DNA of 64,000 bases from DASUAS01 sp963809795 (GCA_963809795.1 CAWELN010000006.1:248001-312000); one strand, 5' to 3'. Shown: positions 16,191-25,097, counted from the first letter of the stretch. The notes: generated from the letters alone by a model not told the origin. Numbers and translations: made by a program.

Positions 16191-18004
16191 CCGTCTCACC
16201 GGCGCGGTCGATCCCGCGGACCGTCGCCGACGTCTTCGCGCCCGTCGTCGCCGACGACCCCGGCCGCGAGGCCCTGGTCACCCGCTCCGGCCGCTGGTCG
16301 TACGCGGAGCTCGACCGCCTCGCCGCCCGCGCCGCCCACGCGCTGCACCTCCTCGGCGTCGGGCGCGGCGACCGCGTCGCCGGCGCGCTCCCGAACGACC
16401 TCGACGTGATCCTCGCCTTCCACGGCGCGATGCGCATCGGCGCGATCTGGGTGGGGCTCAACCGCGCCCTGGCGCCGCCCGAGAAGCGGTACCTGCTCGA
16501 CGACAGTGGCTCGTCGCTCCTGCTGTGCGACGACGCGACCGCGCAGCAGGTGGCGGGAGGCGACGCGCCGCGTGTCGTGGTGGTCGAGGACGGCGCGGGC
16601 GAGTGGTACGACGCACTCGCCGCCGCACCCGATGCGCCGTTCGATGCCGAGGTCGACCCGTACGCGCCCGCGGGCATCGCGTACACCAGTGGGACGACGG
16701 GGTACCCGAAGGGCGCGGTGCACAGCCAGTACAACCTGTTGCTCCCGGGCGCGATGCTCGTCAGCAGCCGCGGCTACGGGCCCGCGCTGCGCAAGGGCGA
16801 CTTCCTCCCGTTGACCATCCTCAACATGCAGGTGCTCACGACCCTGCTCACCGCGCAGGCCGGTGGGTGCTCGATCGTGTTCGATCGGAGTGACGCGGCG
16901 GGCGTGGCCGAGTGGATCCGCACCGAGCGGGTCGACACCTGGAACGGCCCACCCGCGCTGGTCCACTCCCTCGCCGGTGACGACGCGGTGGCACCCGACG
17001 ACCTCGCCACCCTCGACGAGGTGTGGAGCGGCGGCGGCGACTGCCCGGAGCCGGTGCGCGCGGCGTTCGAGCGGAAGTTCGGCAAGCCGGTGCTCGCGAC
17101 CTACGGGCTGAGCGAGGCGCCGACGGTGGTGTCGATCGACCCGCGCGACGGCACGCACCAACCGGGCGGCAGTGGACGGCCGCTGCCCCACCTCGCGGTC
17201 CACGTGGTCGCCGACGAGATCTGCCTCGCGCCCACCACCACCGGTGAGTGGGCCGGCGTCTACCGCCCGATGCTGGGGTACTGGCAGCGTGACGACGCCA
17301 CCGCCGAGACGCTGCGCGACGGTCTGCTCCACACCGGCGACCTCGGGTTCGTCGACGACGCCGGCTTCGTGCACATCCGTGACCGCAAGAGCCTGGTGAT
17401 CATCCGCGGTGGCGGCAACGTCTACCCGGCCGAGATCGAGCGGGTGCTGCACGAGCGGCCCGAGATCGAGGCGTGCGCGGTCGTCGCCATCCCCGACGAG
17501 CGGCTGGGCGAGCGGGTCGCGGTCGCGATCCAGCTGCGCGACGGCGCGACCGTCGACGAGGACGAGCTGCGTGCCTACTGCCTGGCCAACCTGGCCCGGT
17601 ACAAGGTGCCCGAGCGCTGGCTGTTCGTGGACGACTTCCCCCGGAACTCGATGGGCAAGATCCAACGCCGCGAGCTCCCGCGCTCTTCACTCCCTGAACG
17701 ACGCGGTCAGACGCTGCGGAGGGTGCCACCGTCGACGGCGAGGGCGGCGCCGGTGATCCAGCTGGCGGCCTCGCTGGCGAGGAACACCACCGCGGCCGCC
17801 ACCTCGCGCGGGTCGCCGAAGCGGCCCATCGCCACGGGGTCCTTCTCCATCATCTTCGCCATCACCTCCTCGGGGGTGACGCCCTGGGCCTCCGCGGCCG
17901 ACGCGGCGGTGTCGTTGATCGCCTCGGTGATGGTGACGCCCGGGATCACGCAGTTGGCGAGCACGCCCTGGGCCGAGAACGCCTTCGACAGGTTCTTGGA
18001 GTAG
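16187..18004 (+). CDS. Acyl-CoA synthetase (class I AMP-forming ligase); C-terminal end uncertain
   Basis: Activates a carboxylic acid to acyl-AMP and then acyl-CoA. The P-loop-like A3 motif AYTSGTTGYPKGAVHSQYN is near residue 168. ATYGLSEAPTV (A5), LLHTGDLGFVDDAGFVHI (A7) and RDRKSLVIIRGGGNVYPAEIE (A8) are in order, and the catalytic Lys block NSMGKIQRRELP (A10) is at about 495-505. The protein should end soon after A10 (about 17690), but the frame stays open to 18004. That creates about 300 bases of antisense overlap with the SDR at 17707-18501. A lost stop by indel near 17690 is likely. GTG at 16187 overlaps the VOC stop. Confidence 0.85.
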   Translation: MTVSPARSIPRTVADVFAPVVADDPGREALVTRSGRWSYAELDRLAARAAHALHLLGVGRGDRVAGALPNDLDVILAFHGAMRIGAIWVGLNRALAPPEKRYLLDDSGSSLLLCDDATAQQVAGGDAPRVVVVEDGAGEWYDALAAAPDAPFDAEVDPYAPAGIAYTSGTTGYPKGAVHSQYNLLLPGAMLVSSRGYGPALRKGDFLPLTILNMQVLTTLLTAQAGGCSIVFDRSDAAGVAEWIRTERVDTWNGPPALVHSLAGDDAVAPDDLATLDEVWSGGGDCPEPVRAAFERKFGKPVLATYGLSEAPTVVSIDPRDGTHQPGGSGRPLPHLAVHVVADEICLAPTTTGEWAGVYRPMLGYWQRDDATAETLRDGLLHTGDLGFVDDAGFVHIRDRKSLVIIRGGGNVYPAEIERVLHERPEIEACAVVAIPDERLGERVAVAIQLRDGATVDEDELRAYCLANLARYKVPERWLFVDDFPRNSMGKIQRRELPRSSLPERRGQTLRRVPPSTARAAPVIQLAASLARNTTAAATSRGSPKRPIATGSFSIIFAITSSGVTPWASAADAAVSLIASVMVTPGITQLASTPWAENAFDRFLE

Positions 18005-18501
18005 TTGAGCAGCGCCGCCTTGGCCGCCGAGTACGGGCCGAAGTAGCTGCCCGGCTCGACGCCGTACGTCGACGAGAGGCTCACGATCCGGCCCCACCCG
18101 CGCTCGAGCATGATCGGCAGGCAGGCCGTCGTCATCCGCACCGACGAGAAGAAGTTGAGCTCGAACCCCTGCGCCCAGTCGTCGGGCGTCAGCTTCTGCA
18201 GCCGGATCGGGTCGCCGCTGCCGCCGACGTTGTTCACCAGGATGTCGAGCCGCCCGAGCTCGTCGACCGCCCGCTGCGCGATCAACGCCGCCGCGTCGTG
18301 CTCGAACAGGTCGGCCACGACCTGCACGACCCGTACGCCATGCGCGGCAGCCTCGTTCGCGGTCGCCTCCAGCATCGACTCGGTGCGGGCGTTGAGCACC
18401 AGGTGTGCGCCCTCGCGCGCGAAGTCGAGCGCGATCTGGCGACCGATGCCGCGGCTCGCGCCGGTGACGATCGCGACGCGGTCGCGCAGCCCGAGCTCCA
18501 T
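17707..18501 (-). CDS. Short-chain dehydrogenase/reductase (SDR)
   Basis: 264-residue classical SDR. NAD(P) motif VTGASRGIGRQIA is at 12-24, NNVGGSGDP at 90-97, catalytic Ser in SLSSTYG near 143 and catalytic Tyr/Lys in YSAAKAALLNYSKNL near 157-161. The C-terminal block ITGAALAVDGG is typical. It probably oxidises or reduces a secondary alcohol or ketone. ATG at 18501 shares one base with the VOC stop. It is the last gene of a five-gene minus-strand operon with BVMO, ADH and VOC. Its 3' end meets the ligase gene on the other strand. Confidence 0.9.
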   Translation of the reverse strand: MELGLRDRVAIVTGASRGIGRQIALDFAREGAHLVLNARTESMLEATANEAAAHGVRVVQVVADLFEHDAAALIAQRAVDELGRLDILVNNVGGSGDPIRLQKLTPDDWAQGFELNFFSSVRMTTACLPIMLERGWGRIVSLSSTYGVEPGSYFGPYSAAKAALLNYSKNLSKAFSAQGVLANCVIPGVTITEAINDTAASAAEAQGVTPEEVMAKMMEKDPVAMGRFGDPREVAAAVVFLASEAASWITGAALAVDGGTLRSV

Positions 18502-18950
18502 CAGCCCTCGGTGGCGACGCGCTCGGCGTAGGCCATGGGCAGCAGCTCGACGAGCTGACCGTCGGGGTCGCGCACGAAGATGCCGCCGCCGATGTCGGTG
18601 TCGGTGAGCACCTCGCCGCCGTGCTGCTCGACGAGCGCACACGTCGCCGGGATGTCGTCGACGCTCAACGAGATGTGCGTGAGGCCGATCTCGTTCATGG
18701 TGCGCGGCCGGTACGGGGCCGGCGCCGCGCCGGAGCCGGCGAAGTGCAGCAACTCGAGCACGAAGGTTCCCTGCCGCAGGTAGCAGGCTCGGAACCCGAG
18801 CGGCGCGTCGAGGCGCAGCAGCTGGTTGCTGGGCTCGTCGTCGAGCTCGAGGATGCGCCAGAACTCGAAGCCGAGGGCCTGCTCGTAGAACGTGCGCGAC
18901 CGTTCGAGGTCGGTCACGCACTGGCCGAGGTGGTTCATCACGTTCGTCAT
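18501..18950 (-). CDS. VOC (glyoxalase-fold) family protein
   Basis: 149 residues with two VOC half-units. MNHLGQCVTDLERSRTFYEQ begins the first, GLTHISLSVDDIPATCALVE begins the second, and FVRDPDGQLVELLPM closes it. Likely metal ligands are His in MNHLGQ, Glu in FVLELLHF, His in LTHISL and Glu in QLVELL, the classic four positions of glyoxalase-type metal sites. The reaction is unknown; methylmalonyl-CoA epimerase-like or isomerase activity is possible. ATG at 18950 overlaps the ADH stop by four bases and the SDR follows with a one-base overlap, so the three proteins are co-translated. Confidence 0.85.
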   Translation of the reverse strand: MTNVMNHLGQCVTDLERSRTFYEQALGFEFWRILELDDEPSNQLLRLDAPLGFRACYLRQGTFVLELLHFAGSGAAPAPYRPRTMNEIGLTHISLSVDDIPATCALVEQHGGEVLTDTDIGGGIFVRDPDGQLVELLPMAYAERVATEG

Positions 18951-19883
18951 GACGGCTCGATCACCACGCGCAGGACCCCCGTCGACTTGTCGGCCGCGAC
19001 CCGGAACGCTTCCGCGGCGTCGTCGATCGGGAACCGGTGCGTGATCAGCGCGTCGACGAGGCTCGGGGTCGACGCCAGGAGGTTGGCGGCGTCCTCGAAG
19101 TCGCGACCGCCCGAGTGCCGGCAGTAGCCGAGCGTGGGCACCGTGCGCAGCTCCTTCATGAAGCACTGCAGCTGCGGCCAGGTGGTTTCGGGACCGAACA
19201 CGCCGAGCACACCCATCGAGCCTCCGGGCGCGGCCAGCTCGGTGCAGCGGTGCAGCGCGCTCTCGGAGCCGGCGGCCTCGATGACGACGTCGTACACCCC
19301 CGACGGCTCCGTGGCCCCGAGCCGCTCGCCCAGCTCGATCTGGTGCGGATAGCGGGCCTCCAGGGACACCTCGGCGGCGCCCATCGCGCGCGCCGATGCC
19401 ACCGCCATCAGCCCGATGGCGCCCCCGCCGACCACGCACACCCGCTGGTCCGGGCCGGCGCCGGCGAGGCGACAGGAGTGCCAGGCGACCGCGGTCGGCT
19501 CCACCAGGCAGGCGTCGGTCGCGGCCAGGCCTTCCGGCAGGTCGACCAGCGACCGGGCCGGCGCCCGGAACCACTCGCTCATCCCGCCGTCGGCCATCAC
19601 GCCCCAGGGCGGTGGTGCCGGTGGTCGCGCACAGGTTGTAGCGGCCCTCGAGGCAGAGGTCGCACTCACCGCAGCCGAAGATCGCCTCGATGGCGACGGC
19701 GCGCCCGTCCTCGGTGGTCCCCGCCAGCTCGTGCCCCAGCAGGAACTGGCTGCCCATCTCGATGTAGCCGAAGTCCGACGCGCAGATGCTCGCCGACCGG
19801 ATGCTGATCAGTTCACCGGCGCCGTCGGGTTCGTCGACGTCGACGACGGCGACACCGGGTGGGGTGGAGCGGACCGCGCGCAT
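18947..19883 (-). pseudogene. Zinc-type alcohol dehydrogenase, frame broken once in a homopolymer
   Basis: The N-terminal frame from ATG 19883 gives a catalytic-domain start with SASICASDFGYIEMG, FLLGHELAGT and CGECDLCLEGRYNLC. After CATTGTTALG it loses homology. The next frame continues with MADGGMSEWFRAP, EPTAVAWHSCRL, VVGGGAIGLMAVASA (Rossmann) and RVVIEPS at the stop. Deleting one base of the four-C run at 19602-19605 (G on the coding strand) joins the two halves cleanly, so a single-base homopolymer insertion explains the break. Intact, it would be a 311-residue MDR dehydrogenase in the BVMO operon, coupled to the VOC gene. Confidence 0.82.
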
Positions 19884-19898
19884 GTGGAACTCCTGGCG

Positions 19899-21827
19899 TC
19901 AGGCGACGACGTAGTCGTCGGGATCGGGGGCGAGGGTGCGCTGCCAGTACTCGAGCAGCGTGAACGGCCAGTTCTGGGCGACCCGTCCGTGTTCGTTCTT
20001 GTACCAGCTGTTGACGTCGGACCAACCCCATGCCATCTCGCGGTTCTGGGCGTCGACGCGCTCGTTGAACTCGTCGTGGACGTCCTTGCGCACCTCGAGC
20101 GACGCGTGGCGACCGCGGAGCAGGAGCTCGAGGCACCCGAGGATGTACCGGGCGCCGCATTCCGAGAAGTAGATGATGCTGCCGTTGATGACGATGTTGG
20201 TGTTCGGCCCGTAGAGGCAGAAGAAGTTCGGGAAGCCGGGAATCGTGACCCCGAGGTAGGCGCGGGCGTCACCGTCCCACTGCTCGTGCAGGTCGACGCC
20301 GCCGCGCCCGGTGATCTGCATCGGTGTGAGGAAGTGCGACGCCTGGAAGCCGGTGCCGTACACGATCACGTCGACGTCGTGCTCGACGCCGTCGGCGGTG
20401 ACGACGCCCGACGGCGTGATCTCGCGGATGGTCTCGGTCACCAGGGTGACGTTGTCACGCTTCAACGTCGTCGCCCAGACGCCGTTGTCGCGGAGGAGGC
20501 GCTTGGCACCGGGCGGGTAGGTCGGGACGACGTACGGCAAGAGGTCGGGCCGGTCATGGAACTGCTGCTCGAGGTACGACGCGAGCATCGTGCGCATGAA
20601 GTCGTTGGTCGCGCTGACGGAGCCGTTCGCGGTGTCCCACTCGGGATCGACCCTCACGCCCGGCAGCGCGCCGTCGCCCATGCGCCAGAACATCCAGAAG
20701 CGGTTCCACTCGCTGTACGTCGGGACGTGTGCGTACAGCCACTTCTGCCCGTCGGAGACGGGGTCGTGGTAGTCCGCGGTCGGTCCCATCCAGGGCGGCG
20801 TCCGCTGGAAGAGGAAGAGGTGTTCGGCGCGGGGCGCGATCTCGGGCGTGAACTGCACCGAGCTCGCACCGGTACCGATGACGGCGATGCGCGCACCGTC
20901 GAGCGGTACGTCGTCGTCCCACGCGGCCGAGTGGAAGGCGGCGCCGGCGAAGCGGTCGCGACCCGGGATGTCGGGGAAGCTCGGCCGGTTGAGCTGGCCG
21001 ACCGCGCTCACGACCGCGTGCGCGACGACGGTGTCCTCGGCCCCGTCGGCGGTGCGGGTGACCAGCGTCCACGAGCCTTCCGTGTCGTCCCAGGTGGCCG
21101 AGCGCACCTCGGTGCCGAACCGGATGCGCTCCTCCAACCCGAACTCGCGCGCGCAGGTGCGGAAGTAGTCCAGCAGCACGTCCTGGGTGGAGAAGTGAAG
21201 GGGCCAGTCGTGCCGTTGCGCGAACGAGTAGCTGTAGTTGTGGTTGGGGTTGTCGACCCGACAGCCGGGATACCGGTTCTCGTACCAGGTGCCACCGACG
21301 TCGGCGTTCTTCTCCAGCACCACGAAGTCGATCCCCGCCTGGGCGAGCCGGTGTGCGGTGAGCAGGCCGGACATGCCCGCGCCGATGATCGCGACGCGGA
21401 GCTCGACGTCGGGCGCGACGTCGGCCTTGCGCCACTGGGGCGCGCGACGATCGTCACCGCGGAGCGCGAGCTCCTCCTCGAGCAGGGGGAGGTACTCCTC
21501 CATGTCGGAGCCGCCGACCACGTGTTCCATGATCCGCAGGAGCACGGCGCGGCCCGGCGGCGGCGCGGCCCGGCACCCGCCGTCGCGGAAGCGGACGAGG
21601 GTCGCCGACGCGATCTCGCGCGCGGTGGCGAGCTGCGCCGCGCTCAACCCACCCTGGGGGAGCGCCATGAGGGTCGGGTCGGGGCGCAGGTCGTCTCGCA
21701 GCAGCGAGAGGTCGCCGGTGACGTACGCCAGTGCCGGCAACAGTGGCGGCACCTCCGCCTCGGCCACGAAGGCGCGGATCTCGTCGTCGGACGCGGTGAT
21801 GGGATGCACGCGCGGACCGCCCGTCAC
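19899..21827 (-). CDS. Baeyer-Villiger monooxygenase with N-terminal extension (4-hydroxyacetophenone monooxygenase-like)
   Basis: 642 residues. About 160 N-terminal residues, mostly helical, precede the first Rossmann motif IGAGMSGLLTAHRL and GGTWYENRYPGCRVD. This is the layout of 4-hydroxyacetophenone monooxygenases (about 640 residues) and related MoxY proteins. The BVMO fingerprint is intact as FAGAAFHSAAWD, followed by the NADPH motif VIGTGASSVQFTPEI. Expected reaction is O2- and NADPH-dependent conversion of a ketone to an ester, using FAD. GTG at 21827 overlaps the stop of the upstream SDR gene. It is followed 15 bases later by the alcohol dehydrogenase. The long plus-strand frames opposite it are shadows. 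Confidence 0.9.
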   Translation of the reverse strand: MTGGPRVHPITASDDEIRAFVAEAEVPPLLPALAYVTGDLSLLRDDLRPDPTLMALPQGGLSAAQLATAREIASATLVRFRDGGCRAAPPPGRAVLLRIMEHVVGGSDMEEYLPLLEEELALRGDDRRAPQWRKADVAPDVELRVAIIGAGMSGLLTAHRLAQAGIDFVVLEKNADVGGTWYENRYPGCRVDNPNHNYSYSFAQRHDWPLHFSTQDVLLDYFRTCAREFGLEERIRFGTEVRSATWDDTEGSWTLVTRTADGAEDTVVAHAVVSAVGQLNRPSFPDIPGRDRFAGAAFHSAAWDDDVPLDGARIAVIGTGASSVQFTPEIAPRAEHLFLFQRTPPWMGPTADYHDPVSDGQKWLYAHVPTYSEWNRFWMFWRMGDGALPGVRVDPEWDTANGSVSATNDFMRTMLASYLEQQFHDRPDLLPYVVPTYPPGAKRLLRDNGVWATTLKRDNVTLVTETIREITPSGVVTADGVEHDVDVIVYGTGFQASHFLTPMQITGRGGVDLHEQWDGDARAYLGVTIPGFPNFFCLYGPNTNIVINGSIIYFSECGARYILGCLELLLRGRHASLEVRKDVHDEFNERVDAQNREMAWGWSDVNSWYKNEHGRVAQNWPFTLLEYWQRTLAPDPDDYVVA

Positions 21828-22588
21828 AGGTCGGCGATGGTGCAACCGCCGTCGACCACCACGTGGGTGCCGGTGATGAAGCTGGCGTCGTTGCTCAGGA
21901 GGAAGCGGGCGGTCGTGCCGATCTCGTCCGGGCGCCCGAGGCGGGCCATGGGCGCGTGCCCGGCGAGGCGCGTCCGGAGGTCGCCGAGATCGGGGAGCAT
22001 CGGTGTGTCGATGAAGCCCGGGCAGATGGCGTTGACCCGGATCCCCTCGGTCGCGAATCGCACCGCCATCGAGCGGGTCAACCCGAGCACCCCGGCCTTC
22101 GACGCCGCGTAGGCGGGGTTGACGCCCTGGGCGATGATGCCGTGGATCGACGCGATGCCCACGACCGCGGCGTCGGGCGCGTTGGCCCGCAGCTGCGACA
22201 GGAACGCCTGCACCACCATCGCGTAGGCGCGCAGGTTGACCTCGAGCAGCGGGTCCCACGTCTTGTCGGTGAGCTCGGGCAGGTCGACCGCGTCGGGGAC
22301 GCCGGCCGCGTGCACCAGCCCTCCGACGGCGCCCACCGCCGACGCGGTCTCGTCCGCCGCCTCCTGCAGCGTGTCGGTCTCACGCACGTCGACGGCCATG
22401 CCGACCGTCTTCACCCCGTGCGCGGCGGCGACCGCGTCGGCCGCCGCCGACGCCCGGTCCTGGTGCAGGTCCCAGACGGCGACGGGCCGGCCGACCTCCG
22501 CCACCGCGTGCGCGGTGGCCAGGCCGATCCCGGACGCGCCCCCGGTGATCACCACCCCGGACTCGGGCTGCAGGTCGAGCGCCGCCAT
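21824..22588 (-). CDS. Short-chain dehydrogenase/reductase (SDR)
   Basis: 254-residue classical SDR. GGASGIGLATAHAV is the cofactor glycine motif (16-29), HAAGVPDAVDL the NNAG-equivalent, and IASIHGIIAQGVNPAYAASK carries Ser, Tyr and Lys of the active site. INAICPGFID and ITGTHVVVDGG close the fold. A secondary alcohol to ketone oxidation just upstream of a BVMO gene would supply the BVMO substrate, which fits its place as first gene of the operon. This pathway order is inference. ATG at 22588 is well placed. The AcuI-type reductase gene lies divergently 93 bases away. Confidence 0.9.
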   Translation of the reverse strand: MAALDLQPESGVVITGGASGIGLATAHAVAEVGRPVAVWDLHQDRASAAADAVAAAHGVKTVGMAVDVRETDTLQEAADETASAVGAVGGLVHAAGVPDAVDLPELTDKTWDPLLEVNLRAYAMVVQAFLSQLRANAPDAAVVGIASIHGIIAQGVNPAYAASKAGVLGLTRSMAVRFATEGIRVNAICPGFIDTPMLPDLGDLRTRLAGHAPMARLGRPDEIGTTARFLLSNDASFITGTHVVVDGGCTIADL

Positions 22589-22681
22589 GTGTGGTCCCCT
22601 TCCGGCTGCGCCCGGTGGCAGCCCGGACGCAGATCATGCCAGGAGTGGGCGATGTCGGCCCGTCCGCGACAAGATCCCCGC

Positions 22682-23674
22682 ATGACCGAGACCTTCCTTG
22701 CGTTCACGGCCGAGAAGACCGACGACGGGTTCCGCCGCGGGGTCACCGAGCTGAGCGTGGACCACCTGCCCGCCGGCGACGTGGTCGTCGACGTGGAGTG
22801 GTCGAGCGTCAATTACAAGGATGCGTTGGCCGCGACGGAGAAGGGGCGGGTGGCCAGGATCTCGCCCTTGGTGCCGGGCATCGACCTCGCCGGCACCGTG
22901 CGCGAGAGCAACGTCGCGGGCGTGGAGCCGGGCGACGCGGTCATCGCCCACGGCTACGACCTCGGCGTCTCGCACCACGGAGGGTACGCCCAGGTCGCCC
23001 GCGTCCCCGGGGAGTGGATCGTCCCCCTGCCCGACGGCCTCACGACCCGTGACGCGATGCTCGTGGGCACCGCCGGCTACACCGCCGCGCTGTCCGTGCT
23101 CGCGCTGCTCGACCACGGGATCGTCGCGGAGGCGGGCACCGTGCTCGTCACCGGGGCGACCGGAGGCGTCGGCAGCATGGCGGTGGCGATGCTCGCCGGT
23201 CTGGGGTTCACGGTTGCCGCCGGCAGCGGCAAGCCCGACGCCGAGCCCTTCCTCCGCGCGCTCGGCGCCCGAGAGGTCATCCCGCGCGACGAGCTCACCG
23301 ACCTGAGCAAGCCGCTCCAGCCGCCGGCATGGTCGGGCGCGGTCGATGTGGTCGGGGGTGCCACGCTGGCCCACGTGCTGGCTGGTCTCGCACCGTTCGG
23401 CGCGGTCGCCGCCAGCGGCAACGTCGGCGGCGCCGAGCTGCCGACCACGGTGTTGCCGTTCATCCTGCGGGGCGTCACGCTGTACGGGATCGACTCGGCG
23501 CACACCCCGATCGAGCGCCGACGCGAGGTGTGGGGGCGCATCGCCACCGACCTCAAGCCGGCCGGGCTCGAGCGGATGGAGCACGTGGTCGACCTCGCCG
23601 GGCTCGAGGGCGCGCTCGACGAGATCAGTCGCGGCGGCGTGACCGGGCGCTATCTGGTGCGGCTGCGCGACTGA
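22682..23674 (+). CDS. Acrylyl-CoA reductase-like quinone oxidoreductase (AcuI/YhdH family)
   Basis: 330-residue MDR family protein without zinc motifs. Family blocks are VEWSSVNYKDALAATEKGRV near 40, PLVPGIDLAGTV near 62, AMLVGTAGYTAALSVLALL near 122, and VLVTGATGGVGSMAVAML near 152, the NADP-binding loop. This matches AcuI/YhdH, which reduces acryloyl-CoA to propionyl-CoA with NADPH, though relatives act on other enones. ATG at 22682 is the first start consistent with the family. It stands alone, divergent from the SDR-BVMO operon, and could handle short enoyl-CoA products. Confidence 0.9.
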   Translation: MTETFLAFTAEKTDDGFRRGVTELSVDHLPAGDVVVDVEWSSVNYKDALAATEKGRVARISPLVPGIDLAGTVRESNVAGVEPGDAVIAHGYDLGVSHHGGYAQVARVPGEWIVPLPDGLTTRDAMLVGTAGYTAALSVLALLDHGIVAEAGTVLVTGATGGVGSMAVAMLAGLGFTVAAGSGKPDAEPFLRALGAREVIPRDELTDLSKPLQPPAWSGAVDVVGGATLAHVLAGLAPFGAVAASGNVGGAELPTTVLPFILRGVTLYGIDSAHTPIERRREVWGRIATDLKPAGLERMEHVVDLAGLEGALDEISRGGVTGRYLVRLRD

Positions 23675-23752
23675 GCACCACGGTCAGGGTCCTGTCCTCG
23701 AAGCGGTCGCGTTCGGGTTCGGCGCGGAGCGGCCGCGACGCCGGCTGAGCCC

Positions 23753-23782
23753 TTGACAACCCGTGCTGCGAGTACCGACGAT
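23753..23782 (+). promoter_or_regulatory. Possible sigma-70-type promoter
   Basis: A perfect TTGACA (23753-23758) stands out in this GC-rich sequence. It lies about 95 bases upstream of the ATG at 23852, in a 177-base gap. The candidate -10 (GACGAT at 23777-23782, spacing 18) is poor, so this is tentative. Confidence 0.25.
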
Positions 23783-23851
23783 GGGCAATCCCCTGGCAGA
23801 CCTGGAGGTTGGCGCAGGCGGTGTACGGGAAGCGGAGCAAAGGAGTTGCTG

Positions 23852-24142
23852 ATGTACGCAGCCGTCCGGAGGTACGAGGGCATCACCGACGATGCCGAAG
23901 CGGGACGCCTCGTCGGTGAGAGCTTCATCCCGCTCCTCGAGCACGTGCCCGGTTTCATCGCCTATTACTGGATTGACGCCGGCGCCGGCGCGATGGCATC
24001 CCTGAGCGTGTTCGACGACCAAACCGGAGCCGACGAGTCGGTCAGGCTCGCGCACGAATGGGTTCAAGAGAACGCCGCCGCGCTCATCCCGAACCCGCCG
24101 CAGGTCACGGAAGGTCTGGTGGTGGCGAGCGGTACGAAGTAG
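23852..24142 (+). CDS. Small dimeric alpha/beta-barrel protein (ABM-like)
   Basis: 96 residues. YAAVRRYEGITDDAEAGRLV, the segment PGFIAYYWIDAGAGAMASLS, and SVRLAHEWVQENAAALIPNP give the beta-alpha-beta-beta-alpha-beta order of the antibiotic-biosynthesis-monooxygenase-like fold. Proteins like this are common in actinobacteria and mostly uncharacterised. An excellent ribosome-binding site (AAAGGAG) lies upstream of ATG at 23852, which supports expression and the start; an earlier in-frame ATG at 23753 lacks one. No operon partner; the next gene is on the other strand. Confidence 0.75.
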   Translation: MYAAVRRYEGITDDAEAGRLVGESFIPLLEHVPGFIAYYWIDAGAGAMASLSVFDDQTGADESVRLAHEWVQENAAALIPNPPQVTEGLVVASGTK

Positions 24143-24188
24143 CGCGGCGCCGGTCATCCTCTGCGTGGCGGTCATCGGACCGCGCTGC

Positions 24189-24467
24189 TCACGCGGGGAA
24201 CGGTTCGAGGCCCATGCGGGCCCGCACCTCCGGGCGGCGCAGCGGCGGCACGGTCTTCGGAGGTTGGCGGCGGGCAGGGAGCCGCTCGAGCAGATCGGTC
24301 GCGAGGGACGCGATCTCGAGCGACACCGCGCGCATGTCCTCGGCGGTCGCGCCCGTCGGCTTGGTGACGCCTGTGATCTTGCGGACGAACTGGTAGGCGG
24401 CGGCCTCGATCTCCTCCTGCGTCGCAGGCGGCTCGAGCCCTCGGAGTTCGGTGATGTTCCGGCACAT
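24189..24467 (-). CDS. DUF2277 domain protein
   Basis: 92 residues beginning MCRNITELRGLEPPATQEEI. It continues with AAAYQFVRKITGVTKPT and ends with VPPLRRPEVRARMGLEPFPA-like sequence. The start and the KITGV segment are diagnostic of DUF2277, a small actinobacterial and proteobacterial family of unknown function. Sequence in the middle (SLEIASLATDLLERL) is helical. The gene lies 10 bases after the PhnB-like VOC gene on the same strand, so the two are likely co-transcribed. Confidence 0.9.
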   Translation of the reverse strand: MCRNITELRGLEPPATQEEIEAAAYQFVRKITGVTKPTGATAEDMRAVSLEIASLATDLLERLPARRQPPKTVPPLRRPEVRARMGLEPFPA

Positions 24468-24477
24468 GTCGTGCAGC

Positions 24478-24954
24478 CTACGACGCGCCGTCGAACGCAG
24501 CCTGGAGCGCGGCGATGTCGAGCTTCTTCATGCCGTACATCGCCTGCATGGCGCGGTCGACCGCGTCCCGGTCGGGGCTGGTCAGCATCTGCTCCCAGCC
24601 GGCCGGGCAGACCTGCCACGACAGGCCGTACTTGTCCTTGAGCCAACCGCAGGGGCCCTCTTCGCCGCCGGCCGAGAGCGTGTCCCAGTAGTAGTCGATC
24701 TCCGCCTGGTCGGCGCACTCGATCAACAGCGAGATCGCCTCGTCGAACGTGAACTGCGGACCACCGTTGATCGCGGTGTACTGCTGACCGTCGAGCTCGA
24801 AGTTCACCGTGAGCACCGCGCCGGCGGGCTGCGGTCCGCCCTCGCCGTAGTACGTGATGTCGGTGACCTTGGAGCCGGGGAAGATCGACACGTAGTACTC
24901 GGCGGCCTCGAGGCCCTGCGTGTCGAACCAGAGGTTGGGCGTGATCCTGGGCAT
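24478..24954 (-). CDS. PhnB-like VOC protein (3-demethylubiquinone methyltransferase-domain type)
   Basis: 158 residues. ITPNLWFDTQGLEAAEYYVS, IFPGSKVTDITYYGE, TAINGGPQFTFDEAISLLIE and CGWLKDKYGLSWQVCPAGWE follow the PhnB/COG2764 pattern exactly. These are glyoxalase-fold proteins with no demonstrated methyltransferase activity. The C-terminal segment AMQAMYGMKKLDIAALQAAF is typical of a subgroup. ATG at 24954 was chosen because homology begins there. Upstream residues in frame are not conserved. It is transcribed with DUF2277. Confidence 0.9.
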   Translation of the reverse strand: MPRITPNLWFDTQGLEAAEYYVSIFPGSKVTDITYYGEGGPQPAGAVLTVNFELDGQQYTAINGGPQFTFDEAISLLIECADQAEIDYYWDTLSAGGEEGPCGWLKDKYGLSWQVCPAGWEQMLTSPDRDAVDRAMQAMYGMKKLDIAALQAAFDGAS

Positions 24955-25097
24955 CGCACTGCTCCCGTCGTCGGTGGTCACGGACCTTGTAGCAACCACG
25001 ACCGCGTCCGACCATCGAACTCATCGGCCGCCCCGAGCGTGACGGGAACGAGTCAACGAGCGCGGCGCGTGCCGCGGCCCGCCGTTAGCGTTTCCGC

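Noticed and set aside
19416..22112. 898-codon plus-strand frame opposite the HAPMO-like BVMO and ADH
   Set aside because: Shadow frame; contains Val/Asp/Arg-rich repeats and no domain, and would delete the well supported minus-strand operon.
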